A stretch of 64,000 nt of DNA from Symsagittifera roscoffensis (lineage: Eukaryota > Xenacoelomorpha > Acoela > Convolutidae), in contig NC_087066.1 in assembly GCF_963678635.1 (NCBI RefSeq), positions 26,627,453 through 26,691,452 on the forward strand. Direction: 5' to 3'. How positions within the stretch are numbered: position 1 is the stretch's first letter; the number at the start of each line of letters is the position of its first letter. A program made the translations under genes and the position numbers. The notes below the pieces were generated by a model that made no database searches, was not told where the DNA came from, and saw only the letters and a list, made by a program, of their open reading frames with translations. Shown here one piece after another: positions 46,701 through 56,539 of the stretch.

Positions 46701-47506
46701 TTTATTATTTCAGATTTAATCTTGACAAAAGCTTTTGAGTGATCTTCATTCCAAAGGAAAATTGACTTCTTGTTTAAAAGAGGTCTAAGCGGGCTTCCGA
46801 GGGATGCTAGATTTGGTACAAATTTAATGTACTGATTAGTTGACCCGAAGAATGATCTTAATTCTTTTAGATTCTTTGGGGTTGGAACATCTTTGATTGC
46901 CTTGGTTTTATCGAATAATGGGGCGATTCCGGATTTCGATATTTTAAAACCGAGCCATTCAATTTCTTTTTGGAAGAATTTGCACTTCGACCATTTAACT
47001 GCGAAATTGTAAGTGTCTAACGTTGATAAAATTTTGTAAACGATTTTCTTGTGATCGTTAAAACTTCCTTTGGAAGCGACTAATATATCGTCGAGGTAGC
47101 AATTTGTAAAAGGAATGTTTCCCAAAGTTGAGTCCATGACTCTCTGAAACTCGTTTGGCATATCGCCGAGTCCGTAAAAACCCGTTAAAAATTGATAAGT
47201 GCCTGCTATATCTCCGCCGACTAGACTAAAGTTGCATTGGCTGCTAGTAAAATTGTCCAGTGCGAGTTGACTATATGCGTTCTTTAGGTCTAGGTTTGTA
47301 AACCATACTTCTCCGGCGGAATTGTCCGAAATTTGAGCCGCCACGTTATCAACTAATTCGTGTATATTAGGCATCTGATATTTGTTCTTGTATATTTGTT
47401 TGTTGATGAATTTTGAATCAAGGGCTAACTTTATCGATTTGTCTTTTTTACAAGTAATAACTATCGGACTAATAAATCTGTCCTCGTCACAGTTTTCTAA
47501 TTTTTT
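43742..47506 (-). CDS. pol: B pol: RT, RNase H, integrase and long Ser/Lys-rich tail
   Basis: The frame is open upstream of the first ATG (47372-47374) as far as the T8 run at 47501-47508, and this region encodes the RT start (ISPIVITCKKDKS). RT catalytic YLDDI lies near 47090. RNase H shows TDASHNGLGASL near 46650 and DHKALLSAL near 46450. Integrase has HESHPGQFG followed by CTQCTQ for the zinc site, and a DDE core with LDFAGP, RVDHASCF and NGLVEKL. About 400 residues of low-complexity tail follow. The frame is -1 to the gag-protease ORF, joined at an A8 tract. Confidence 0.93.
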   Translation of the reverse strand, partial: KKLENCDEDRFISPIVITCKKDKSIKLALDSKFINKQIYKNKYQMPNIHELVDNVAAQISDNSAGEVWFTNLDLKNAYSQLALDNFTSSQCNFSLVGGDIAGTYQFLTGFYGLGDMPNEFQRVMDSTLGNIPFTNCYLDDILVASKGSFNDHKKIVYKILSTLDTYNFAVKWSKCKFFQKEIEWLGFKISKSGIAPLFDKTKAIKDVPTPKNLKELRSFFGSTNQYIKFVPNLASLGSPLRPLLNKKSIFLWNEDHSKAFVKIKSEIINLTENTHFDVKKPTRVKTDASHNGLGASLEQLHEKVWKTVSFASRFLNPHETKYSTNELELLGVVWAVEHYKNYLYGSEFEIITDHKALLSALSPNHGNKTYHSRLTRWVDRLLPFNFTIKHLAGKDMGFTDLISRTPSGKAIPSSHYDEEFVVATTKKIYSALNPSDNENPLRNSINSISENSHYMKLRNHVIITALNFVSSSISICNQKHYRTELCNSKCIPSDFSNTDFTKIILSNSAFIYFLILNSSLISNPSDLKLINSVNMSNNQIVVNPSISGIQVSIDFQISSEHKKLVTKFRENLKLPERPLDLNTLFNAKLVALLTEDDELLNPIVKALQKKVDNINANSRYLHQFSKELHESDGLLYMDGKLVIPFTLRNAVLKTLHESHPGQFGMKYLAQYIWWPHIYRQIYFHGINCTQCTQTGKNIKIIIPTSQISELPTLFEPNEEINLDFAGPLDNNWGNNKYILLCIDRFSKFPSAKITSSTSSNTVIEFLQDYFYLHGIPKSIRVDHASCFTSQDFKLFCNSLNIKLIFCTVGDHRSNGLVEKLVHTVKIKLLAMSLDQQKPTLQTAISKIIWNLRSSFQSKIKCSPFEIHFNRKPNTIWKQLASNNLSGGFLDKGKSILSRERALDWNADDRVEDGYKDSLIPKKNQSPLEKGYDSDLPTTSKPQSARVSLNSPFKGKLLRKTNRSINGNPFYKQLGQKIINSTKSTVELSDGKIIRKSDIAIPKSKSSTIRSFKGNISFPFFSNGDLQVGPRKSYKSKTQQTRKPDTKSGRQTVSLTPVTTRSRGTNQPSKSNKSKKNQNKASTSNTGYLAGDESMFIPSDTSDISDWEWIAGGFPCREMIRKRFISDNDNFKKETTSSLDPKTYQTNIKPEILDEQSQPSDTAECPISIKPALQTTSHPPDEPSTATTTEPPNIPSDWTKPLVGEKPVDFPVFEIEDSSDEIGTSEDRHPKETNTTGNELILRRSSLNSMVSDIS

Positions 47507-49212
47507 TTGATGTGTCCTTCGGATTTAAGCCTGTATAATTCTGTTTTTACTGAGTCTAGTAAGTGTAAAGGGACCCTCCTGCCTTTTAGTTGAATTGGCT
47601 TTAATGGTTCATGAAAATGTGTTATTTTTGTTTGATTCTTTATTTTTCCAATCCGAAGGAATAGTTGTATGAAGGTTTTTCCAATCATTTCTATTTCATT
47701 ATCTATGTCAAGTGAAGTAACGGAATTGATAAACTTACAAGTTCTCTTGTTGGTGAGTGTTGCGTATTGTTTTTGTGAAACTTCGATTCCAACTTTTGGT
47801 AAATTGTCGTTTCCCAAGATGTTTCTTTCATGACCTTGAGTTAGAAAGAAGTGGCATTCCTTGTGGGACCATCCATTTGAGAAAATTGGGACAATTACTT
47901 TTCCAGTGATATTTATTGCATTGTTCGTAAATCCACAATAGAGTTCCTTGGTAGCTTTATCCACTGGATATATTTTCACGTAGGGATCTCGTAGTCTCAA
48001 CTCGTGTAACACATTTTGTTTAAGGAAGCTTACAGGGCTTGCTGAATCCACCTGTATGTTCAGAATTACTTGGTTTTCATTTCCTAAGCCGATATTTAGT
48101 AGTTTCTTCATCTCCTTTCCTTGATCATCGTAGATAGTTGTTACGTTTAATACTGAGTAATCGTCGTTATCGCTTTGTCCAGACTCTGACCATGCATTTA
48201 TTACTCCACAGCATTCTCTATTAGCGTGGTCAATATGTACATCTGGTTGTTCCGAAGGATAATGATGATCCGTATTATTTACAATTTGGCTATCCACAAT
48301 ATTTACATTTTTACGGCGTGATTTACAAAGTCTAGTAAAATGTCCTCGATATTTACAAGTCGTACATGTTGTATCTTTAGCAGGGCAAACCGCTAGATGT
48401 CCTTTTGTAAAACTTCCGCCGCATTTCATACATGTGTTGTTTCTTTCGATGTTTAGGGTGGGTTCTCTTTTTACATTAAAATGATTAAAAGATTTGTTGG
48501 AAGAATATCCGCTGGATTTAAAAGTACTCGTCATCTTTATGTGGTTTGTAATTCCTTTTTCATCAATCAGGGCTACGTTTAAGGCTTCTAGTGGCGGTAA
48601 GGTTTCCGTGAGAAGTTTCCGTTGGATATCTGAATTCTTCATGTTATTAATAAAAATATCTCTAATCCATTCGTCTTCTCCTGTGGGAATGTTACATCGT
48701 TTTGCCATTTCAGCCAGTGCCCCCCAGAATTGTTCTAATGATTCTCTGTCCCTCTGTTTTCTGTTTAAGAGTTTGTGTCTTTCGAAGGTTATGTTTGTGA
48801 ACTTCTGGCCGAATATTTTCTTTCCTTCGTTTCCAAGGGCTAGATAAAGTATGGATCTTAGTTTTTTGTCCGCCTCTTCCAGTCTCATACCGTTGAATTT
48901 CTTGGTTTCTAACTTTATTGAGGCCATTTCTTCATCATCGAATCTCTTTTGTTCTTGGATATTCCTCTCGATGCGTGATGTTTTTTGAGCGTCGGATTCG
49001 TTTTCCGGCGGATTTTCCAATGTTGGGGGAGGTGGGTGATATCGTTCCGTTGGATTCAAGAGATTTTCGATGTCGATATTCTCTTTTGCGATTATCGCTA
49101 GCTGGAATAGATCGCTCCACTCTTCCCAAGGAATTGGTGGGTCCACTGTGTGGTTCTGCCAAAATGAAGGTATACCTCTCACATTTGATTCGTTGCTGTT
49201 TGACTGCGCCAT
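47497..49212 (-). CDS. gag: B gag-protease ORF (571 aa)
   Basis: The start ATG straddles the LTR/PBS junction: its A is from the LTR end and TG begins the PBS. A capsid-like helical region covers residues about 100-230. Two zinc knuckles follow, CMKCGGSFTKGHLAVC (irregular) and CTTCKYRGHFTRLC (exact CX2CX4HX4C), near 48330-48440. The retropepsin motif reads VDSASPV (Ala for the usual Gly) near 48045. The ORF then continues into the first residues of RT (KGRRVPLHLLD) and stops at TAG 47497-47499, directly after an A_AAA_AAT heptamer. Confidence 0.9.
   Translation of the reverse strand: MAQSNSNESNVRGIPSFWQNHTVDPPIPWEEWSDLFQLAIIAKENIDIENLLNPTERYHPPPPTLENPPENESDAQKTSRIERNIQEQKRFDDEEMASIKLETKKFNGMRLEEADKKLRSILYLALGNEGKKIFGQKFTNITFERHKLLNRKQRDRESLEQFWGALAEMAKRCNIPTGEDEWIRDIFINNMKNSDIQRKLLTETLPPLEALNVALIDEKGITNHIKMTSTFKSSGYSSNKSFNHFNVKREPTLNIERNNTCMKCGGSFTKGHLAVCPAKDTTCTTCKYRGHFTRLCKSRRKNVNIVDSQIVNNTDHHYPSEQPDVHIDHANRECCGVINAWSESGQSDNDDYSVLNVTTIYDDQGKEMKKLLNIGLGNENQVILNIQVDSASPVSFLKQNVLHELRLRDPYVKIYPVDKATKELYCGFTNNAINITGKVIVPIFSNGWSHKECHFFLTQGHERNILGNDNLPKVGIEVSQKQYATLTNKRTCKFINSVTSLDIDNEIEMIGKTFIQLFLRIGKIKNQTKITHFHEPLKPIQLKGRRVPLHLLDSVKTELYRLKSEGHIKKN
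47500..47508 (-). promoter_or_regulatory. Putative -1 ribosomal frameshift site in B
   Basis: On the minus strand the zero-frame codons AAA AAT TAG are preceded by A, forming the slippery heptamer A_AAA_AAT next to the stop. A -1 slip enters the pol frame. The position within the RT N-terminus is unusual, so a mutational A-run indel is an alternative. Confidence 0.5.
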
Positions 49213-49213
49213 G
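49196..49213 (-). other. B primer-binding site
   Basis: TGGCGCAGTCAAACAGC starts exactly at the LTR end. The first 10 bases fit the 3' end of a tRNA-Ser as used by 17.6/297-type elements, from general knowledge. Confidence 0.7.
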
Positions 49214-49422
49214 ATAAAATGTTCCTTTGTTACGGTTAATTCTACTTAGTTACAAATAAGATATGTTTAAAAAGTGAATTAATCTCTAAGTTAAAACATT
49301 AAAAAGTGAGCGGTCATTCTCTCCGTCGGAGAGAATGAAGATAGCAAGGTCAAATCAAGATTAACCAGTTAAGATACTTTAAAGTAATTAGTGAAATAAA
49401 ACAAATGGTAAGAATCACAACA
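49212..49422 (-). repeat. B 5' LTR (211 bp)
   Basis: Pair of 42938-43148; followed by the duplicated CACCA at 49423-49427. Confidence 0.95.
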
Positions 49423-52400
49423 CACCAATTAATTTATGCGTGGCGAATTGACTAGACTTAAAGTTGCTCTTTATTGGCACTAATGCCCAAGCGGTGTTGT
49501 TGAAAACTATCATTTTTTAAAAGACTCAACACGCACCGATAGGCTGAACGCTATATTTTAAAGCGTATCAAAAACACAAGACGGCTTTTACAATTTTTTG
49601 CAAAACGAAGACAACTCGTCGTATCAAGGTAAAGCCCTGAAGGTTCCGACAGCCTTTTAAGGTCTATTGAGCAGTAATAACATGAAAAATTTGAATGTAA
49701 TAAAACAAAATTGATTTTTTTAAAACTTGAGATGTTTGTTAAAACATGACCCCACACGCCATATAAAATACACAGTGATAAATTTTGCACCTAGCAACAA
49801 ATCAATTATGGCATATGAGCTTCTTTGAACCAATTTGGAACGATTTTTAGGACGTACTAATTATCTGCTTAATAGCGCGAAATATATCGCACGTTAATTC
49901 TCCCAAATTGGACAAAATGGCAATCTGTAAGCCCCCCTAACTTCACAAAGAATAAACACAGGTGAAGTATCTTTCCAAAATTAAGCTCAAGACAACAATA
50001 GCTTTCGAATGATTTTTAAAAGTTTGTCAAAAACGGCTAGTTAAAAAGTCGAAATTTGTCTGAAGAAAAAAACCGTCCCGAGCTTAAATGGTCCGTTATT
50101 TTCGTTACGAAAGTCGGAGCAAAACTAAACCAAAACTAAAAAAAATTTAAAAAAAAAGCAATGGTGTTGACCAACTAATATGCTCAAGGTCAACCATATT
50201 GCCAACAGTTAAGCGGCGTGCGCAGATATTTTTATAGGGTATGGTGGACCTTTTTTTTTTAAAGTCGAGACCAATTTGATTTTCCGAGATCTCCAAAAAA
50301 ATTAAAACGATCCTCATTTGTCAAACGTTTTTGAGCTTTTTTGGAAAAAATTGACAGAAAAAAAGCGTTTTTTAGCGCGCGCTCCCCCATCAAAATTAGG
50401 TATGTTAGTGCTGAAAGCGCCTCTATGAGAATTTTGAGATTGGTCAGCCAAAAAGAATGGCGTAAAATTATACCAAAATTATAAATATTGTTAGTTATCA
50501 CTATTGTTAATGAAAATTATACCAAAATTGTACCTCCTGGGCACGCTACTGATTTGGCCCTAACTACAAACATTCAGGTTTTTGCCCTAATACACAAGCA
50601 GTTTTGAAAAGATATCCGAGCTTAGAGAACACCATCATTTGGAGACTGAGGAGTAGTTCTACAGTTCATTCAGTTTGTTTCGAGTACAAACAAATGTTAT
50701 TTTTTTTTTTGTTCCGACTTTCGATACGAAAGTAACGGAATATTTGTGCACGGGGTGGGTTTTTTTCTTCAGAATAATTTCGACTTTTTAACTAGCCAGT
50801 TTTGACGGATTTTTTATATCAGTCAAAAGCCATTGTTGTCTTGAACTTAAATTTGTAAAAATATTTTACCTGTGATCATTTTTCGTAAAGTTAGGAGAGC
50901 TTAAAGATTGCCATTTTGACCAATTTTGGTCAATTAACGCGCGATATAATTCGCGCTATTAACTCCGCCTTATAAATCGTTCCAAATTGGTTGAACGAAA
51001 CTTATTTGCCATAATTGATTTGTTACAAGGAACGAAATTTCTCTTTTTGTACTTTATAAGGCGTGTGGTGGGGATGATTTTCTTTAAAAATTTCAAGTTT
51101 TGGAGGAAAAAAAATTTCATTTTAGTTTGTTTCATTTAATTTTTTATGTTTTTTTTCTGCTGCTTCATAAACCTTAAAATGTAGTCAGAACACTCAGGGC
51201 TTCGCCCTGATACGAGCAGTCTTTTTTTAAGTTTCAGAATTATTTACTTAGTTATGTTCAAAGATTGGTAATATCTGAAACAGTGCTGGAATATTGGATT
51301 CAAAAAAAATTTTTGACGGAGGTCTTTAATACATCTGGGAGCTGTTGTTGTTTTCGAACAAATCTGGTCGTATCAGCTCGAAGCCCTGAATATTCTGACT
51401 GCCTTTCAAGTCCTATGAAGCAGTAAAAACTTGAAAAAACTAAATGCATTTAAGAAAAAAAAAACGAAATTGTTTTTATTTTAGTATTGAGGTTCTTTGT
51501 GAAAATCATACCCCCACACGCTATATAAAGTACAAAGCTATAAATTTTGCTCCTATTAACAAATCAATTATGGCAATCAGCTTCCTCGAACTAATTAGGA
51601 ACAATTTGGAAGACGAAATAAATCTCCACTCACGCGTTATTAGCGCAAAATAATGTCGCTATCGCGCGTTAATAGTCCTAAAATGGTGAAAATGGTTATC
51701 TTTAAAGCCCCAGATTTTTACGAAAAGTCATCACAGGGGAAATATAATTTCAAATTTAAGCTCCGGATATTGATACTTTTTGAGTTATGTAACAAAAACT
51801 CCGTCAAAAAGGCTAGTTAAAAAGTCGAATTTTGTCTGAACAAAAAAAACCCACCCCGAGCACAAATACTCCTTTACTTTCGATACGAAACTCGGAACAA
51901 CAATACACTCAGCCCACTAAACCTTTGTACTTTAAGTAGTGTTCGGGGGATAAGAAGAAGAAAAATTAATTTTATTTTCTTTTCGTCTAATTCGTCAACT
52001 ATTCAACCAAAAAAAACTTTAAATTGACCTTAAAAAGCATTCTGAACCTTCAAGGTTTTGCCTTGATTTACGAGAAGTATTGCAGTGCTTGCAGTGTTTT
52101 CAAAATAATTTCATTTTCAATAAAATTAATATTCCAACCCACGAAATTGGGATGAAATTCAGATTAAGGTAAAAACTATTCTTGCCAAACCCAAAACACC
52201 AATGGAGTTTTAATTATTATTTTTTGAGACGGTTTCAGATGTTATTAGAGCTGCAATGGAAAATAAAACGATGTTATAAAAAAATCAGTTTTTGGCTTTC
52301 TGAAAATTTTCGTTCTGCTTTTTTGTTACATAGATAGGGTGTGTTTCAAGCAGATTAGATTATGATTTAAAACTTTGAAAATAGAAAAAATTTTACAGAG

Positions 52401-52497
52401 TTTTTCATAAATTTTTGTTGTAAGTAAAAGAGAAACTTTTCATCGGAATACAATTAATTACTCGCACAGTAACCACTCATTTGTGTTTTTCTTGTAG
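49423..52497. repeat. Inverted-repeat family copies in intron 2
   Basis: Three diverged copies of a block holding GGCTAGTTAAAAAGTCGAA, CGATACGAAA/CGTTACGAAA and GCGCGTTAAT motifs lie at about 49890-50120 (plus), 50710-50970 (inverted) and 51640-51910 (plus). Associated GGGCTTCGCCCTGATACGAG-like palindromes lie near 49620, 51200 and 51370. Nothing is coding. 51910-52497 shows nothing recognisable. Confidence 0.55.
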
Positions 52498-52749
52498 CCT
52501 GACTTCCATTTTAACGAACACAAGTGTTACTGTGTAAGGCACAAATGTGCTTGTTGCGTTTCTATCAAAGAAGATACATATAACCTCGACGAGAAAATTT
52601 GCGTGAGTGTTGCTTATCTGTCGAAGGATGTCGGAGTAAAGGCCGACTTCGAAATCACACACGTGTTCAACATATCTAAGGAAGTGTCTCTGAGAAATCC
52701 TCCGGCTCTCTGCCCGAGTCCAGTCGTCTTGCCGTTCTTAAAACAAATG
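52498..52749 (+). CDS. Host gene exon 3: cysteine-rich domain, first half
   Basis: 84 complete codons between acceptor TTCTTGTAG and donor ATG/GTAAGT. It contains CYC, CACC, a single C near codon 48 and ending motif NPPALCPS. The motif spacing is what suggests a DUF4773-like extracellular domain. Base composition is clearly less AT-rich than the surrounding intron, as expected for a coding exon. Confidence 0.72.
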
Positions 52750-54938
52750 GTAAGTAGATATATAACAGCTTAGAAAAGTATTCTTCAAAGTTATAGATAT
52801 AATCTAATTAGAGCAGCCCTAGGGACAACAAAAGCATCCTCAAGCTCGCCTAAATGTATTTAGCTAATGAGGGAAGATAGTATGAGCACCAATTTTTTTG
52901 GTAATCTGCTTTTTGTGCAAAATTTCATTTTTTTGCGCGTTCTGGCATCACGAAATACATTCACTTTTGATAACATATCGGCCAGATAATCATAGTCTCT
53001 CATTTCGATGAATGAAACCGTGAACTAATTTGAACACTTTGGATCTGAAAAGTAAAATTTTTTGTCAACAATGCATAAATCACGCTTATCAATGCATCGA
53101 ACTGATTTTTATCAATTGCTAATAACTTAAATGGTTTCATTCAATTTTCATCAGTACTTAATTGTCAGCATCATAAATGATTCGTTCTTTTTTTTAAAAA
53201 TGCAGAAGGTTTGTTACTTGATGGAAATCGATGGAAGCCGTGGCGATTTCTCGATGTGGGAGGTGTTTCAACTTTGCTCTAAAAACTGAGTACTTTTCTG
53301 AAACCATGTTGCACATTTATTCTAAGCTATAAACCACTCTGAAAAGCGTCAGCATAAAACTGTTTTGCTAGGAAAGTTAAATTCTTGCTCTGATTTTCGA
53401 AGAAAATAACTGAAAATTTTTGCTCGTGCGGCTCGACTTTTGACTTTTTAATTATTTTTTTTTCCAAAAACTCAATCAGTTTAAAAAAATCGTTCCTTGG
53501 AAAAACATTGATGTCTTGAGCTCATGTTTAAAAACATATATATTTTTAGCAGTCACCATTTTTTCCAAAACTGCGAGGGTTTGAAAATTATTTGGTCCGA
53601 TTGGGGTTAATCAACGCGCGATATAAGTTGTGCTAATAGTGCGCTAGTGGCTATTATACCAGACTCAGATACCTTTCAAAATTGAATTGAGGCTTGCTTG
53701 GAGCTATTATCATTATGCTAATCTATGCTATAAATATCAATTTTCACCTTAAAAGGCGTACGTGGATATAACTTTTTTATTATTTTTTTTTCACTTCGTT
53801 AACGGAACATACTCCAGGGACGTTTAAGGGTAGCCGCAACGTTGAAGGACAGTCTGAAACGTGCAGTCTTGTTCTTCCGATTTTCGAAGAAACTAAAGAA
53901 TATTTATGGTGTGGTAGTTTTTGTATTCGACCAAATCTAGACTTATTAATAAAACTTTGACATTTTTGAACCATCTGAACTATATCGATGTTCGGAGCTC
54001 TGACTTTGAAAAAAAAGTTACTGTGATTTTTTTTCGTAAGGTTTTGAAAAACTATTTTGAATAAATTAGGATAAATCACGCAGGATTTATAGCGTTCCAT
54101 TAGTAGCGGTGCAATTAATTCACGTTGAATTGAGGCAAATCACTTGTTCTTGTTATAAGGATACGAGAAAATAAATTAGTTTATTATATAGCGTTTGTGG
54201 GGACAAAGTGAAGAAGAAATAAACAAAAAATTTTATCAACTTGTCATTCATTTTTTCAATTGTTCAAATAAAAATGTCTTAATCAACCTTAAAGAGTAGC
54301 TGAAACATACAAGGTTTCTTTCTTATACTTGAGCAGTCTACTTTGTTCCCACTCCTAAAGAAAATGACGAAATACCCTTGCTCGCGATTGTTTTCACCAA
54401 GTTAAGTTCGACTTTTTATTAACTAGGCACAAGTTTTTTTATATCATCCAGAAGATATTTTTGTCCTGAGCTAAAGGGTATTCAAAGTGATAATTAAGGT
54501 GCGAAATATTTTTGTTAAGTTATTGGGCTTTGAAGATTGCCAATATGGCCAACTTGGGACAATAACGCGCAAGTTAGTTTGTCTTCGAAATTGCTCCAAA
54601 ATGGCTAAAGCAGAAATTTTGACATAATTACTAGGTTACCAGGAGCAAAATCTATCACTTTAATTACCTGGCGTGTAGGGGGATTATTTCAAAACTTTTT
54701 TCAATTTTTTCCAAAAAAACTAATCAATTTTTGTTGAGCGAGCACTGTTCCATAGATTTTCAAAGGTATTCGAAACATTCAGTGCTTTGCCTTGAACCGA
54801 GCAGTCTTGTTTGGTTTTAATTTACTGATCAATCGTTTAAAAACTGATTTTTCTTCAAAAAAAAACTGACAAAAAATTGTTTTTTGATGTGCATCAGATT
54901 TGTCTAGTTTTTAATATTTCCTTCTCTTCTTTATTTAG
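52750..54938 (+). other. Host gene intron 3
   Basis: 2.2 kb from GTAAGT to TTCTTTATTTAG. It contains more diverged copies of the intron 2 repeat family (GAGCAGTC/GTGCAGTC boundaries near 53855, 54330 and 54800). No ORF supported. Confidence 0.6.
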
Positions 54939-55197
54939 GAGAAGCATGAAATCGAATTCTGCATCCACTTTCGTGAACTTCAATTCTCAAAGGACATGGT
55001 GGAAGGATGTGTTGAATTTGAGCTGCAGTTCCTCAAATTCCTCAGCTTCCGAGTGCAACTGCTTTGTTTCGAGCTATGGGTCGCTGAAGCATCTCAGTCG
55101 TGCAATCAGGCTTTTGATGGGGTTGAACTATGCCCTGAAAAAGGAAATCGCACTTCGAAGGCCTTAATTCACAACCATGTAGAGGATGGAATAGAAA
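54939..55197 (+). CDS. Host gene exon 4: cysteine-rich domain, second half
   Basis: 86 codons plus one base, in frame with exon 3. It encodes FCIHF, EGCVEFELQFL, LLCFELW and two further Cys, continuing the same extracellular domain. If the weak donor A/GTAGGA at 55198 is not used, the frame ends at TAG 55215-55217 only six codons later, giving a shorter secreted form. This is a possible alternative 3' end. Confidence 0.7.
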
Positions 55198-55695
55198 GTA
55201 GGACCCAATCAAAATAGTGTGAACAACAATATGGTCTCAAAATAGAACTAATATAAGACCAAAAAATCAAAAGAAATCAAAAAATTCTGAATAGAATCAA
55301 GAGCACAAAAAAGTCTCAAAAACTGACATGAATAATTTTTTGTGTGCGTTTTCTTTTTCAAATATTGAAAATTGTCTGTCTAAGCTAATCTGTGTTGAAG
55401 CTAAATTTTTAAAACTGATGTCTCTCGCATCAAAGTTTCATTGATATAGTCAATAATAGTGTCATGTTATAACCAGTCGCTAAAAATCTATAACAAAAAA
55501 TTGAAACTTAAAGTGAAGACGAAGTAGGCGAAAAAGTGAATGAAACTACATCAATTGAATTTATTTCCTTGATTTCGTTTCATAAAGAGCGACATGGGAA
55601 TCGGTTTCATTTTTGTAGACAAAATAGCTATATGTTTTTCATTTCAACCATCAATAAGTAATCCATCTGTGAAAGCTGTTTTTCTGTTTTTCTAG
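55198..55695 (+). other. Host gene intron 4
   Basis: 498 nt, weak donor GTAGGA, good acceptor TTTTTCTAG. No other feature seen. Confidence 0.45.
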
Positions 55696-55913
55696 ATGTC
55701 AAATCGCGAGAAAGAAGAGAAACTGGCATTGAGAAGATGCTGAAGGAGTCCAAGTTTTGTTCCAAGGCTTGCATCTCCCTCAAGAATCGTGTGCTGCAGA
55801 TTTTTAAAATTGGAAGTGTGATGAAACCAGAGGTGGCTGTCATTGCCATTTTCATAGGATTCGTATTTGTTGTAGTAAGTGCAGATCTAGTAGCTGGGAC
55901 ACCGACCATCTAG
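55696..55913 (+). CDS. Host gene exon 5: basic stretch and C-terminal hydrophobic segment
   Basis: Joined in phase to exon 4 it reads 71 more residues to TAG 55911-55913: a Lys/Arg-rich stretch with two Cys, then VAVIAIFIGFVFVVV, a membrane segment or GPI-type C-terminal signal. A GTAAGTG inside (55875) could be another donor, so the true C-terminus is uncertain. Confidence 0.5.
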
Positions 55914-56539
55914 AAACTCTTGAACCGGAACCATTCCAAAACATTCCACATTCATACTTCAACGCTTAGAATTCACTTGAAAAAAATAGAATGCAAAGTG
56001 TGTACACGTGTAATATCATCGAATTATTATATCAGAGATATTTAAGAGTGCTTCGAAATCATTATATTATATATCAATTAATTTTTTTTTGTAATGCGAT
56101 TTTTTTCAAATGACATAGTGGAGTTTGAGGATCCGTTAACGCAGGACAAAGTTTTATGTGTCTCTCTTTGTCCCCTCTCTCTCTCTCTTTCTCCTCTCTC
56201 TCTCTCTCTCTGTCTCTCTATCTCTTTCATGGACTGCTTCTTGATTTTATTGAGCTCGGCATTCATAATTTGAGCTATCAAAATAAAAAGAACTTACTTA
56301 TTGTCATTTTGATAGAAACGAATAAGCACTGTTTTAAAGCCAACAGGTCATGGAGTGAGCAAATAGTTTCAGATCAGTTTCACTTTGGTCAATAACGCTC
56401 TGAACAGAGCACCGGGCTTAATTCTAGGATTTTGCTCTGAGACAACATTTGTAGAAGCTTTAAGATGCTTAACGAGGTCCACGGTGACTCTTTTGTATAA
56501 GCTAAACACTGCAAATCTTCGACTCTACCCACTACTAAT
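55914..56539. other. Gap with a CT microsatellite
   Basis: A TCTC-type simple repeat covers about 56163-56226; ORFs on both strands across it are artefacts. Nothing else recognised. Confidence 0.6.

Larger units (their letters stand above)
42938..49422 (-). mobile_element. B: complete Ty3/gypsy LTR retrotransposon (6,485 bp) in host intron 2
   Basis: 211-bp LTRs at both ends (one difference seen), CACCA duplication at 42933-42937 and 49423-49427, PBS, gag-protease ORF, pol ORF and a PPT (AAGGGGAA). It lies antisense to the host gene. Young by LTR identity. It lacks an env and is unrelated to family A beyond the Ty3/gypsy order. Confidence 0.96.
41372..52497 (+). other. Host gene intron 2 (11.1 kb), packed with transposons
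   Basis: Runs from GTATGT at 41372 to TTTTTCTTGTAG at 52497. It contains the hAT MITE (42103-42508), element B (42938-49422) and a cluster of inverted repeats (about 49490-51910). Stretches 41372-42094 and 42517-42932 show nothing recognisable. Confidence 0.6.

Noticed and set aside
54877-55167. 96-aa ORF overlapping host exon 4 in another frame
   Set aside because: Shadow of the exon; the exon 4 frame fits splice phases and cysteine pattern.
56078-56395. ORFs on both strands across the CT repeat
   Set aside because: Simple-sequence translation (Leu-Ser or Arg-Glu repeats).
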